From contig NZ_CP043929.1 of assembly GCF_008632455.1 (NCBI RefSeq), forward strand, positions 1,860,001 through 1,924,000: a stretch of DNA of 64,000 nt, written 5' to 3'. Below the pieces are notes generated by a model. It made no database searches and was not told the origin of the DNA. It was given only the letters and a program-made list of their open reading frames with translations. The position numbers were made by a program, and so were the translations under genes. Shown one piece after another: positions 26,839 to 34,336 of this stretch. The DNA comes from Methylomonas rhizoryzae. Lineage in GTDB: Bacteria; Pseudomonadota; Gammaproteobacteria; Methylococcales; Methylomonadaceae. Position 1 is the stretch's first letter; every line of letters starts with the position of its first letter.

Positions 26839-26919
26839 GCCGTTGGTGCTCTTTTTAAAGATTATGGTTACCCAAAGGGCGTATTCAACGTATACGGTTA
26901 AACTCGACTGATTTTTAGG

Positions 26920-27603
26920 ATGATCCAGCTACGTCAAGTCTATAAAGCCTACCCGCAAGCCGGGGAAATGCACACCGTGTTGCACGGCATCGATTTGCAG
27001 ATTGCCGCCGGCGAATTCGTCGCTATTGTCGGCCCGTCGGGCAACGGCAAGTCCACGTTGCTGAATTTGCTGACCGGCATAGACCATCCCGGCAGCGGTG
27101 CGGTCGTCGTTAACGGTGCGGCCTTGCAAACCTTGAGTAACGCCAAGTTGACGGCTTGGCGCGGAGCCAACGTCGGCATTGTGTTCCAATTTTTTCAATT
27201 GTTGCCGACTTTGAATCTCTGGCAGAACGTGGTGTTGCCCATGGATTTTTTGGGTAAATTGGCAAAGCGGCACCGTCGTGAACGAGCCATGCAGTTGTTG
27301 GAACGGGTCGGCTTGGCGGACATGGCCGAACGCCTGCCCAGTCAATTGTCCGGCGGCCAACAACAACGGGCCGCAATCGCGCGGGCGCTGGCCAACGATC
27401 CGCCGCTGATCGTTGCCGACGAACCCACCGGTAATCTGGACGCGGCTACCGCCGACGCGGTATTCGAACTGTTCGCGCATTTACGCGACCAAGGCAAGAC
27501 CTTGGTGATGGTCACTCACAACGAGGCGTTGGCCGACGCCGCCGGGCGCAAGCTGGAAATTCGTAGCGGCCGCATCCACGCCGACAGTGCCGGTCGTTTA
27601 TGA
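26920..27603 (+). CDS. ABC transporter ATP-binding protein, LolD/MacB type
   Basis: 227 residues, full family length. Walker A is GPSGNGKST (38-46), the signature LSGGQQQR is near 143-150, Walker B LIVADEPTGNLD is near 163-174, and the switch His is in MVTHNE. The NTPase is of the LolD/MacB/FtsE group, which works with FtsX-like permeases to move substrates or signals without crossing the membrane in the usual manner. The stop codon overlaps the permease ATG by 4 bp, so the two are one transporter. Substrate (lipoprotein, peptide, macrolide or other) is not evident. Confidence 0.93.
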   Translation: MIQLRQVYKAYPQAGEMHTVLHGIDLQIAAGEFVAIVGPSGNGKSTLLNLLTGIDHPGSGAVVVNGAALQTLSNAKLTAWRGANVGIVFQFFQLLPTLNLWQNVVLPMDFLGKLAKRHRRERAMQLLERVGLADMAERLPSQLSGGQQQRAAIARALANDPPLIVADEPTGNLDAATADAVFELFAHLRDQGKTLVMVTHNEALADAAGRKLEIRSGRIHADSAGRL

Positions 27604-30014
27604 GCGTATTGCGTTACAAATTGTGGGCGGACTTGCGCTTGGCCAAGTCGCGTAGCCTGTTGGCGGCGGTCAACATGGCCATCGGCATTTTTTCGGTGGG
27701 AATGTTGTTCGGCATGGTAGCCTTGATGTTGAGCAACATGGACGCCGCACACCGCGCTTCGCAGCCCTCACATATCAATTTGATTCTGCGCGGGGCAGCG
27801 CCGGTTAAGCTGTTGCAAGAGATTTCGGCCGTGCCGGGTGTGGCCGGCGTCGACACCATCAATCCGTTACCCGTCCGTTATCGCAAGTCCGGCAGCGACG
27901 AGTGGCTGGACGCGACCTTGATGCTGCGCGACGATTACCGCGCCCAGCGTTACGATTTGACCGAACTGCAAGCCGGCAATTGGCCGGCGGCCGGCCAGCT
28001 GGCAGTGGAAAATCTGTCGCTGGCGCAAACCGGTTTGGCCCTCGGCGACAGTGTGGAATTTCAAAGTGCGTCCGGTTCGCAAACCTTCGAATTGTCCGGC
28101 GTGCTGCGCCATCCTTTCGTCAAGCCGCCTAAGTTCGGCGGGCAGGTACATTTTTTCGCCAGTCGCGAAGCGGCCAAGACTTTCGGTCTGCCGGCCGGAT
28201 ACTTCCGCCAGTTGCTGGTTCAGCTCCGGCCGCCTTACAGCGCAGAGGCGGCGGCCGAGCTGGCGACGCGGCTGAGAATTTTGTTGGCGGCGAAGCAAGC
28301 GCCGGTTGCGGTCACCTTGCAGCAAGACCCGGACCGGCATTGGGGACGCCGCTTCGTTGCCGGCATCAATGCGGTGTTGCAAGTGATGGCGCTGGCATCC
28401 TTGGGATTAGCCGGCGCCTTGATTTTCAATACGGTGGCTGCGCATTTGGCCCAGCAAACCGAGCAAATCGGCGTGATGAAAGCCTTGGGCGGCGGCAGTT
28501 TGCGGATTGCATGGCTGTATTTGAGCGAAGTGACGCTACTGGCGGTGGCGGCGCTTGCCATGGCGGTGCCGCCGGCCTTGTACGGTGCAGACTGGGCGGC
28601 CCGGCGGCTATTGGCCTTGTTCAACGTGCCCGGCGGTGCGTTCCAGGTCTCGAACGAAGCGATCATCTGGATGGTCGGCGGCGGCCTGGCGGTGCCGCTG
28701 CTGGCCGCTTTACCGCCGGTCTGGCGCGCCTCCGGCATGACGGTGCGCGAGGCCTTGGCGCATTACGGTTTGCCTGCCGATTTCGGCGCCAACCGCTTCG
28801 ATCGCATGGTGGAAGCGGTCGGTGCCCGCTTGTTGCCGACGTTGTACGCCACGGCCTTGGGTAACCTGTTCCGCCGCAAAACCCGTTTGTTGTTGACCCA
28901 AAGCGTGCTGATTGCAGCCGGGGTGATGCTGATGGTGTTGTGCGCCCTGATTGCTTCGTTGAACTTGACCCTGGACAACGAAGCGGCCCGCACCCGCTAC
29001 GCGCTGAAATTGAGTTTTAGCCCGGATCAGGCGGAAGACAAGGTGTATGCGATTGCCGGATCGGTGCCGGTGGTGCAGGGGGTGTCGATCTGGCAACGGC
29101 TGCCGGTGGAAATCGGCAGACAGGGCCAAGCGTTAACCCAAAGCGGCAGTTTGGGCATGCAGATAATGGCCTTGCCGGCCGCATCCGCTTTGTACCAGCC
29201 TTATATCGAAGCCGGCCGTTGGCTGCAAGCCGACGACGCCGGAGAACATCGCTTGGTGTTGAATGCCGATACCGCAGCCGCCAACCGCATTACAACCGGC
29301 GACAGCGTTGACGTCACGATAGACGGCAAAGTGCAGCGCTGGCAAGTCATCGGCTTGTACCGCTGGCTGGCCGGCAATAATTTCATGGTGGAACCGGTCT
29401 ACGCCCCACTGGAGACGATACGCAAGCAGCAGGGCGGCAAACGCTTGGCGTCCTATGCCTTGTTGGCTGCGGATGCGGAAGACGAGTTGCAGGAACAGGC
29501 ATTGTTGTGGGTATTGAAACAGCGTTTCGAGGCGGCCGGCGTGATGTTGGACAGCTACGGCAGCGAAGCCAAACTGGCGCAACGGCAATTTAGCCGCAAC
29601 CAATTCGAATCGGTGCTGGGCACTTTGTGGGGCTTGGCGGCGATGGTCGCCGCCATCGGCGGCATCGGCTTGTCCGGTACCTTGAGCATAGGGGTGCTGC
29701 AACGGGTGAAAGAAATCGGGGTGCTGCGGGCGATAGGCGCGCCGTCGCCGGCGGTGTTTCGCTTGTTCGCGCTGGAAGGCTTGCTGCACGGCATCCTGGC
29801 CTGGTCGCTGAGCGTGCCGCTGGCTTACCGGGCCGGCCACCCGTTGGCCGACTTATTGGGGCGCACCATGATGAACGTCGAGCTGGATTACTGCTTTGAT
29901 CACGCCGCGGCCGGGTATTGGTTGCTGATCGTATTGACCCTGTCGTTGCTGGCAGCCTATTGGCCGGCCCGGCAAGCCGAACGGCTGACGATACGCGAAT
30001 GTTTGGCGCATTGA
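27600..30014 (+). CDS. FtsX-like ABC transporter permease, duplicated type
   Basis: 804 residues. An N-terminal helix (about 18-42) is followed by a periplasmic MacB_PCD-like domain, three helices (about 255-275, 300-325, 345-370), a second N-terminal-like helix near 435-455, another periplasmic domain, and a final three-helix FtsX core (about 680-790, ending RQAERLTIRECLAH). This is the two-core form seen in LolC/E-type and devC-like exporters. It is translationally coupled with the ATPase before it. It likely exports or extracts a lipophilic or peptide cargo from the inner membrane; the cargo is not known. Confidence 0.9.
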   Translation: MSVLRYKLWADLRLAKSRSLLAAVNMAIGIFSVGMLFGMVALMLSNMDAAHRASQPSHINLILRGAAPVKLLQEISAVPGVAGVDTINPLPVRYRKSGSDEWLDATLMLRDDYRAQRYDLTELQAGNWPAAGQLAVENLSLAQTGLALGDSVEFQSASGSQTFELSGVLRHPFVKPPKFGGQVHFFASREAAKTFGLPAGYFRQLLVQLRPPYSAEAAAELATRLRILLAAKQAPVAVTLQQDPDRHWGRRFVAGINAVLQVMALASLGLAGALIFNTVAAHLAQQTEQIGVMKALGGGSLRIAWLYLSEVTLLAVAALAMAVPPALYGADWAARRLLALFNVPGGAFQVSNEAIIWMVGGGLAVPLLAALPPVWRASGMTVREALAHYGLPADFGANRFDRMVEAVGARLLPTLYATALGNLFRRKTRLLLTQSVLIAAGVMLMVLCALIASLNLTLDNEAARTRYALKLSFSPDQAEDKVYAIAGSVPVVQGVSIWQRLPVEIGRQGQALTQSGSLGMQIMALPAASALYQPYIEAGRWLQADDAGEHRLVLNADTAAANRITTGDSVDVTIDGKVQRWQVIGLYRWLAGNNFMVEPVYAPLETIRKQQGGKRLASYALLAADAEDELQEQALLWVLKQRFEAAGVMLDSYGSEAKLAQRQFSRNQFESVLGTLWGLAAMVAAIGGIGLSGTLSIGVLQRVKEIGVLRAIGAPSPAVFRLFALEGLLHGILAWSLSVPLAYRAGHPLADLLGRTMMNVELDYCFDHAAAGYWLLIVLTLSLLAAYWPARQAERLTIRECLAH

Positions 30015-30106
30015 TTCCAGGCGTGCGTTCGGCCGGCTTATCGATAGGGGTTTGACTATACTGGGGGCTGGCATTTGCGGCTTTTTTTCATGCGAACAGG
30101 TGGGCC

Positions 30107-31306
30107 ATGAAAATATACATTTCCTCGACTTTTCGCGATTTGCAGCAACACCGAAGCGCGGTGGCGGCAGTGCTGCGGCGCATGGGCCATCAACCGATAG
30201 GCATGGAAGATTACGTGGCCGAGGGGGCGCGGCCTTTGAGCCGTTGTTTGCTGGACGTCGAAGCATGTGACCTTTATCTGGGCATTTTCGCCTGGCGCTA
30301 CGGTTACGTGCCCAAGGATTTCGGTGTGAGCGAGCCGAGTTTGCCCACCGGCACGAGCAAGGGCGAAACCTCGGTCACCGAATTCGAACTAAAACAGGCC
30401 GAATTCAGCAAAAAACCGGTATTGGCGTTTTTACTGGACCCGGAAGCGGAATGGCCGTCCAGCCAGTTCGATGCGGTCAACGGCGAAAACAAACAGGGCA
30501 AGGCGATTGCCGATTTACGCCAGTATCTCAGTCAAACCTATTTGATCAACCACTTCCGTACCCCGTCCGACTTGGCGAGTCTGGTCAGCGCGGCCGTGTA
30601 TCGCGAGGAAATCGGCCGGCAAATGAATTTGGAGTCGTTGCAGGTGGACGTGCGCCTGAACCAACCCAGCGTGCGCACCTATTCGGTATCCGACAGCACG
30701 ATACAGGAAATCACCCAAATCATCGCCGGGCTCGCCGGCTCGCAGGCGTTGCAGATCGACATCGGCGGCGGCAATCAATGGTGGGCCAGCCGCTTGTATT
30801 TGATGGCGGCGCTGGCGGCGGACTTGACCAAAGCGGAAATCATGGTATTTGTCGGCGAACAAGATAGCTTGATCGGGGTGGTGCATCCCAAAATCGTCAA
30901 AGAACGCCTGGCAGCGATGTTTCCCGCGTTGCGCCGTTTTGAAGAAAAATTGCCCAAGATCGGTAAAGCGGTGCCCGATTGCGCCGGCGAAGTCGGTCGC
31001 CGCGCCGGTTTGTGGAGCGGGCATATGCAGGAACACGGCGGCGAGGAGAACGCGCCGGTATTTGTGGGCAAAGCCGATTTGCAACAATGGCTGGCGCCGT
31101 ATCTGATCGGCCAAGCCATAGACGTGCTGCCGGGCGACAATCCGGCCTTATATATGCAGCGTTTGTTGGACTGGCCGATGCGCTTCGTGCCGGTGTCGGA
31201 ACAGGGCCGCTTCGCCCGTATCGTCGACAAACAAGCCCTGGCCGAGCAAATCGCCCGCATGTTCGTGCGCGAACAGGTCTCGCGGGCGCTGTCGATGACG
31301 CGGTAA
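30107..31306 (+). CDS. DUF4062 domain protein
   Basis: 399 residues. The first 90 match the DUF4062 family (KIYISSTFRDLQQHR, VAEGARPLSRCLLDVEACDLYLGIFAWRYGYVP, SVTEFELKQA), a TIR/nucleotide-hydrolase-like fold often found at the N-terminus of STAND and other conflict proteins. The rest lacks an NTPase motif; it is globular with a glycine-rich turn (IDIGGGNQWW) and a C-terminal part of unknown type. A strong AGGTGG site precedes the ATG. It opens the island of TIR, SIR2, STAND and patatin genes that follows, though a ccd remnant and a palindrome separate it from the main operon. It could be a further sensor or effector. Confidence 0.75.
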   Translation: MKIYISSTFRDLQQHRSAVAAVLRRMGHQPIGMEDYVAEGARPLSRCLLDVEACDLYLGIFAWRYGYVPKDFGVSEPSLPTGTSKGETSVTEFELKQAEFSKKPVLAFLLDPEAEWPSSQFDAVNGENKQGKAIADLRQYLSQTYLINHFRTPSDLASLVSAAVYREEIGRQMNLESLQVDVRLNQPSVRTYSVSDSTIQEITQIIAGLAGSQALQIDIGGGNQWWASRLYLMAALAADLTKAEIMVFVGEQDSLIGVVHPKIVKERLAAMFPALRRFEEKLPKIGKAVPDCAGEVGRRAGLWSGHMQEHGGEENAPVFVGKADLQQWLAPYLIGQAIDVLPGDNPALYMQRLLDWPMRFVPVSEQGRFARIVDKQALAEQIARMFVREQVSRALSMTR

Positions 31307-31397
31307 TGATTTGGGGTGGGACAATCAATAGTTACGAGTCGCTGTCTCGAAAATTGATTAGCCAAAGCCATTTGTTTGCGCATAAATTGTGCGCATT

Positions 31398-31561
31398 ATG
31401 CAAATCGCCGTTAACCCGACTGCCCCGAAAAAAGCCGCCAATCTCAGCATCGACAGTGAGCTGCCAAGCCAAGGATTTGCAAATTAACTTTGTCGGCCAC
31501 TCTGGAACGCGGCCTGATCGAAGCCGAAGGCTGTTTCAGCGATAGCTTGCGGCGTTTTTGA
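31398..31561 (+). pseudogene. ccdA: ccdA antitoxin gene broken by frameshifts
   Basis: The ATG at 31398 starts a typical CcdA N-terminus (MQIAVNPTAPKKAANLSIDS) but the frame then shifts: AKDLQIN lies in another frame and LSATLERGLIEAEGCFSDSL in a third. The three pieces in order make a near-complete antitoxin, so at least two indels have destroyed it. The third piece ends in a TGA overlapping the ATG of ccdB, which preserves the original operon join. Confidence 0.8.
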
Positions 31562-31872
31562 TGGCGCAATTCGTCCTGTACCGAAATACCAACCGGCAAA
31601 CCCAAGGCCGGTACCCCTTTCTACTCGACGTTCAGAGCGATTTCCTGGACGGGCTGAAAACCAGGCCGGTAATTTCCGCCGTTAATCTGGTCGAGCAAAA
31701 ACCCATTACTCGCTTGAACCCGGTTTTTGAATTCGAGCGACAACACTACCTGCTGGCAGTGCAGGAAACGGCCGTCATTCCGGCGAACAATCCGGGTGGC
31801 AAAGCAACCGAATTGGACGCGCTACGAGGCGAGATTTTAGCGGCGGCGGATTTGCCGATTACCGGGATTTAA
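31561..31872 (+). CDS. ccdB: CcdB-family toxin, chromosomal
   Basis: 103 residues, normal family length, starting at the ATG that overlaps the antitoxin remnant's TGA. Characteristic pieces are QFVLYRN, GRYPFLLDVQSDFLDGL, TRPVISAVNL, PVFEFERQHYLLAVQETAVI and LRGEILAAADLPITGI. Plasmid F CcdB poisons DNA gyrase, and its last three residues (Trp-Gly-Ile) are important for killing. Here the end is Thr-Gly-Ile, so the Trp is missing and toxicity may be lost. That would fit survival without an intact antitoxin. It lies inside the conflict island. Confidence 0.85.
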   Translation: MAQFVLYRNTNRQTQGRYPFLLDVQSDFLDGLKTRPVISAVNLVEQKPITRLNPVFEFERQHYLLAVQETAVIPANNPGGKATELDALRGEILAAADLPITGI

Positions 31873-32242
31873 TCGATCACATCCGGCGGCAGGTGTTAAC
31901 CGGCGCCTCACACTAGCCGAACAGCGATCCCTGCATGAACTGCAACCCTTGCTTGACAGCGACTGCGGCCGGGCTCCAAGCAGCCGCGTTGAATTGTCTG
32001 TTTGCTTTTCATCTCGTTTCAAATGACAAGCGTTACTCTGAAAGTCATAGTGGCAGCGACGCCCTCGTCGCGACGAGGGCGTCGCTGCCACAGAAAAACT
32101 TTTGCTTGCTGGGGTGATGCCGCTTTTTCATGAGCGTTAGGCTAAAAATATTTTCCGGATACAAATTCGGTGAGCGCCAAAAAACGTTAACTGGTCTACA
32201 CTTTTTAAGCTAACGACTATAACGACACAGGAGTGAGTTTAA
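31873..32242. other. Intergenic region with long palindrome and probable operon promoter
   Basis: No convincing gene. It contains the 42-bp palindrome at 32050-32091. AT-rich DNA at about 32185-32225 just before an ACAGGAG sequence probably carries the promoter of the main operon, but the exact -35/-10 cannot be fixed. Confidence 0.5.
32050..32091. repeat. Perfect 42-bp palindrome
   Basis: The 21-base left arm (starting GTGGCAGCGACG, ending CCTCGTCG) is exactly complementary to the right arm, with no spacer; the centre is TCGCGA. It could extrude as a cruciform or form a very strong RNA hairpin. A weak A-run follows but there is no T-run, so it is not a canonical terminator on the plus strand. 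Confidence 0.85.
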
Positions 32243-32302
32243 ATGCCGATCCGTTGTTTATGTGCTAACCGTAAGGCGAGCGATGTATCCGCCGCCCGCT
32301 AA
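32243..32302 (+). CDS. Possible 19-residue leader peptide
   Basis: ATG at 32243, preceded by ACAGGAGTGAGTTTAA, opens a frame of 19 codons (MPIRCLCANRKASDVSAAR) ending in TAA at 32300-32302. It overlaps the start of the SLOG-like gene. The ribosome-binding site is better than that of the downstream gene, so translational coupling or an attenuating leader is possible. Chance occurrence cannot be excluded. Confidence 0.35.
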   Translation: MPIRCLCANRKASDVSAAR

Positions 32303-32897
32303 TATCGCGCTGGCCGCCGCTGACGGCGGACGCTGGCAAGCCCGCCGGGTGTTGCTGTTCAGCGGCCACATGGTCGACGCGCCGGACAGAGCCCGCCCGC
32401 GCTTTCCCGCAAGCAAGCAGGCTGCCGCCGCTATCGCCGTTGCCGGCGCGTTAGATAGTCTGCAAGCGGGCCCGGACGATTTGGGCTTGACTCAGGGTGC
32501 GTGCGGCGGCGACATCCTGTTTGCCGAAGCCTGCTTGGCGCGCGGGGTGAAACTGCAGTTGTTGCAGCCGTTTACCGAAGCGGAATTCATCGCGCATTCG
32601 GTGCTCCCCGGCCAAGCCGATTGGTTGCCGCGCTATCAAGCCATCGTCGCACAATTGCCCAATCCGCCTTTGGCGGCGCCGCACGCGCTAGGCCCGCTCG
32701 CCGAGAGCGAAAATCCTTACGAACGCTGTAATCTTTGGTTGCTGCACACCGCGCTGGCGGCCGGCCTGGCAGCGCCGGTGTTCATGTGTTTGTGGGACGG
32801 CGGCGGCGGCGACGGGCCGGGCGGCACCGCGCATATGGTCGCCGAGGTGGAACAGGCGGGCGGCAGGGTGGTTTGGCTGGATACCCGCACCTTATGA
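32283..32897 (+). CDS. SLOG-like (Rossmannoid) sensor protein
   Basis: 204 residues from the ATG at 32283, preceded by AAGGCGAG; an in-frame upstream start at 32262 lacks a ribosome-binding site. A Rossmann-like start (RRVLLFSGHMVDAP) is followed by LGLTQGACGGDILFAEACLARGVKL, a glycine-rich loop resembling the nucleotide-binding turn of SLOG domains, which sense or process nucleotides or ADP-ribose compounds in several immune systems. The family match is by eye and moderate. Its stop overlaps the ATG of the SIR2/TIR gene, so it is the first full gene of the main operon. A role as ligand-sensing partner of the SIR2/TIR protein is inferred. Confidence 0.55.
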   Translation: MYPPPANIALAAADGGRWQARRVLLFSGHMVDAPDRARPRFPASKQAAAAIAVAGALDSLQAGPDDLGLTQGACGGDILFAEACLARGVKLQLLQPFTEAEFIAHSVLPGQADWLPRYQAIVAQLPNPPLAAPHALGPLAESENPYERCNLWLLHTALAAGLAAPVFMCLWDGGGGDGPGGTAHMVAEVEQAGGRVVWLDTRTL

Positions 32898-34336
32898 ACG
32901 CCAGCGCTGCAGCCGGTTTTTCGACTTCGCAAAGCGGCGTGCCGGCATTCGCCGATGCCGATTGGCTGGCATTGGAGCAATCTTTAAGCGAAGGCAACGT
33001 GATTCCGGTGATAGGCCCGGATGCGTTGTTGGTGGAGTACGCCGATGCCGCCGGCATTGTCCAAACCGCACCCTTCTATCGCTTGATCGCGTGCGACTTG
33101 CTGCAAACTTTCGGGATGGACGCCGAAGCGGCGGGTTTACAACAAACTTGGGCCTTGCATAAAGCGGTCGATTGGATTTTGGCGAGCCAGCAAGGCCGTC
33201 GGGTGGAAGACCGCATCCGCCGGGAGATTTCCCGCTTGATCGGACAGTACGCCGGCCAAGTGCGGCTGGCGGATAGCTTGCAACGCTTGGCCGAGGTGGG
33301 GGCCTTCTCCTTGTATGTCAGCCTGACGCCGGACAATTTGTTGGAGCGCGCCTTGCAATCCGGCGAGAGCGGGCCGAGCGTGCCCGGCAACAGTTTTTCG
33401 CTACGCGATTCCTCGGCGGCTTTGGCCGGCATGCATGCGCTGCAGCCCGGCCGTTTGGGGGTGTTTCAAATGCTGGGTAACAGCGCCAATTTTATCGGCG
33501 GTTTTGCCATACACGAAGAGGATACGCTGGAATATCTGTACCGGCTGCAATCCAACCCGGCCGGGCCGTTCAAAACCCTGTTGGCGGAGATGCAACGCCG
33601 CGACAAACTGCTGATCGGTTGCAACTTGCCGGATTGGTTCGGCCGGGCCTTGATTCGTTTGCTGAACGACGAGCGCTTGTACAGCAAAGCTACCTTCGAA
33701 TATTTATCGCCCAGCATCAGCGACTTGGGCCTGAAAAGCTTTTTAACCCAGTACAGCCCCAACACGCTTAGCTTCGACGGCCCGACGGAAGGGTTCATCG
33801 ACTTATTGTGGCGGCGTTTTCCGCGCCGCGCCGCGCCGACAGCCGCCTCAACCCGGCCGATAATGACTAGCGGCGGCCCCAGTGTGTTCGTCAGTTACGC
33901 CAGTCAGGACGCGGTTTCGGCCCGTTTGCTGGCCGACAGTTTATTCGGACTGGGTTTTGCCGAGGTTTGGCTGGACCAAAAAAAGTTGATAGGCGGCGAC
34001 GATTGGTCGGACCGGATCGAAGACGCCATCGAAAACTGCGATTTTTTCATGCCGCTGTTGTCGGCGCAGGCCAACGCCCGCCGCGAAGGGGTGTTTTGGC
34101 AGGAATGGAATCTGGCGGTGGCCCGTTCGCGGCGCATTCAAGACGCCTTTCTGCTGCCGGTCGGCATAGACGCGGAGCCGGCCGGCAAAAGCCGTTATCC
34201 GCGTATCGCCGCCGGCGAGACCCGGGCGTTTTTCGACCGGCATTTGCTGCACGCGCCGCAAGGCGTGTTCGACGCCGAGGCACAAGCCGCGCTGCGCGAA
34301 CGCTGCCGGCGGTTTCCGGATGACGAGCGTGGCTGA
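32894..34336 (+). CDS. SIR2-like/TIR fusion protein, copy 1
   Basis: 480 residues from the ATG at 32894, which overlaps the preceding stop (ATGA). Residues about 28-310 look like a divergent SIR2-type NAD-binding domain: GNVIPVIGPDALL, FSLYVSLTPDNLLERAL and AIHEEDTLEY, where His207 sits at the place of the usual catalytic His. Residues about 327-445 are a TIR domain (SVFVSYASQDAVSARLLADS, VWLDQKKLIGGDDW, FFMPLLSAQA, FWQEWNLAVARS), with Glu404 at the position of the NAD-hydrolysing Glu. Two potentially NAD-cleaving domains in one chain suggest a suicide or signal-producing effector. It is followed at once (17-bp overlap) by a STAND NTPase and is paralogous to the protein at 37906. Confidence 0.8.
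   Translation: MNASAAAGFSTSQSGVPAFADADWLALEQSLSEGNVIPVIGPDALLVEYADAAGIVQTAPFYRLIACDLLQTFGMDAEAAGLQQTWALHKAVDWILASQQGRRVEDRIRREISRLIGQYAGQVRLADSLQRLAEVGAFSLYVSLTPDNLLERALQSGESGPSVPGNSFSLRDSSAALAGMHALQPGRLGVFQMLGNSANFIGGFAIHEEDTLEYLYRLQSNPAGPFKTLLAEMQRRDKLLIGCNLPDWFGRALIRLLNDERLYSKATFEYLSPSISDLGLKSFLTQYSPNTLSFDGPTEGFIDLLWRRFPRRAAPTAASTRPIMTSGGPSVFVSYASQDAVSARLLADSLFGLGFAEVWLDQKKLIGGDDWSDRIEDAIENCDFFMPLLSAQANARREGVFWQEWNLAVARSRRIQDAFLLPVGIDAEPAGKSRYPRIAAGETRAFFDRHLLHAPQGVFDAEAQAALRERCRRFPDDERG

Larger units (their letters stand above)
26396..26919. other. Intergenic region with repeat remnants
   Basis: Contains a dispersed-repeat-like segment (GGGAGGCATGAACCCCAAC, about 26450-26468) and an imperfect inverted repeat at 26506-26552 (GTCTCGCTACGCT against AGCGATAGCGAGAGAC). 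A possible small minus-strand gene occupies 26584-26838. No promoter for the ABC transporter is certain. Confidence 0.5.

Noticed and set aside
32050..32091. Palindrome as a rho-independent terminator
   Set aside because: No T-run follows on either strand at the expected position; the following bases are A-rich.
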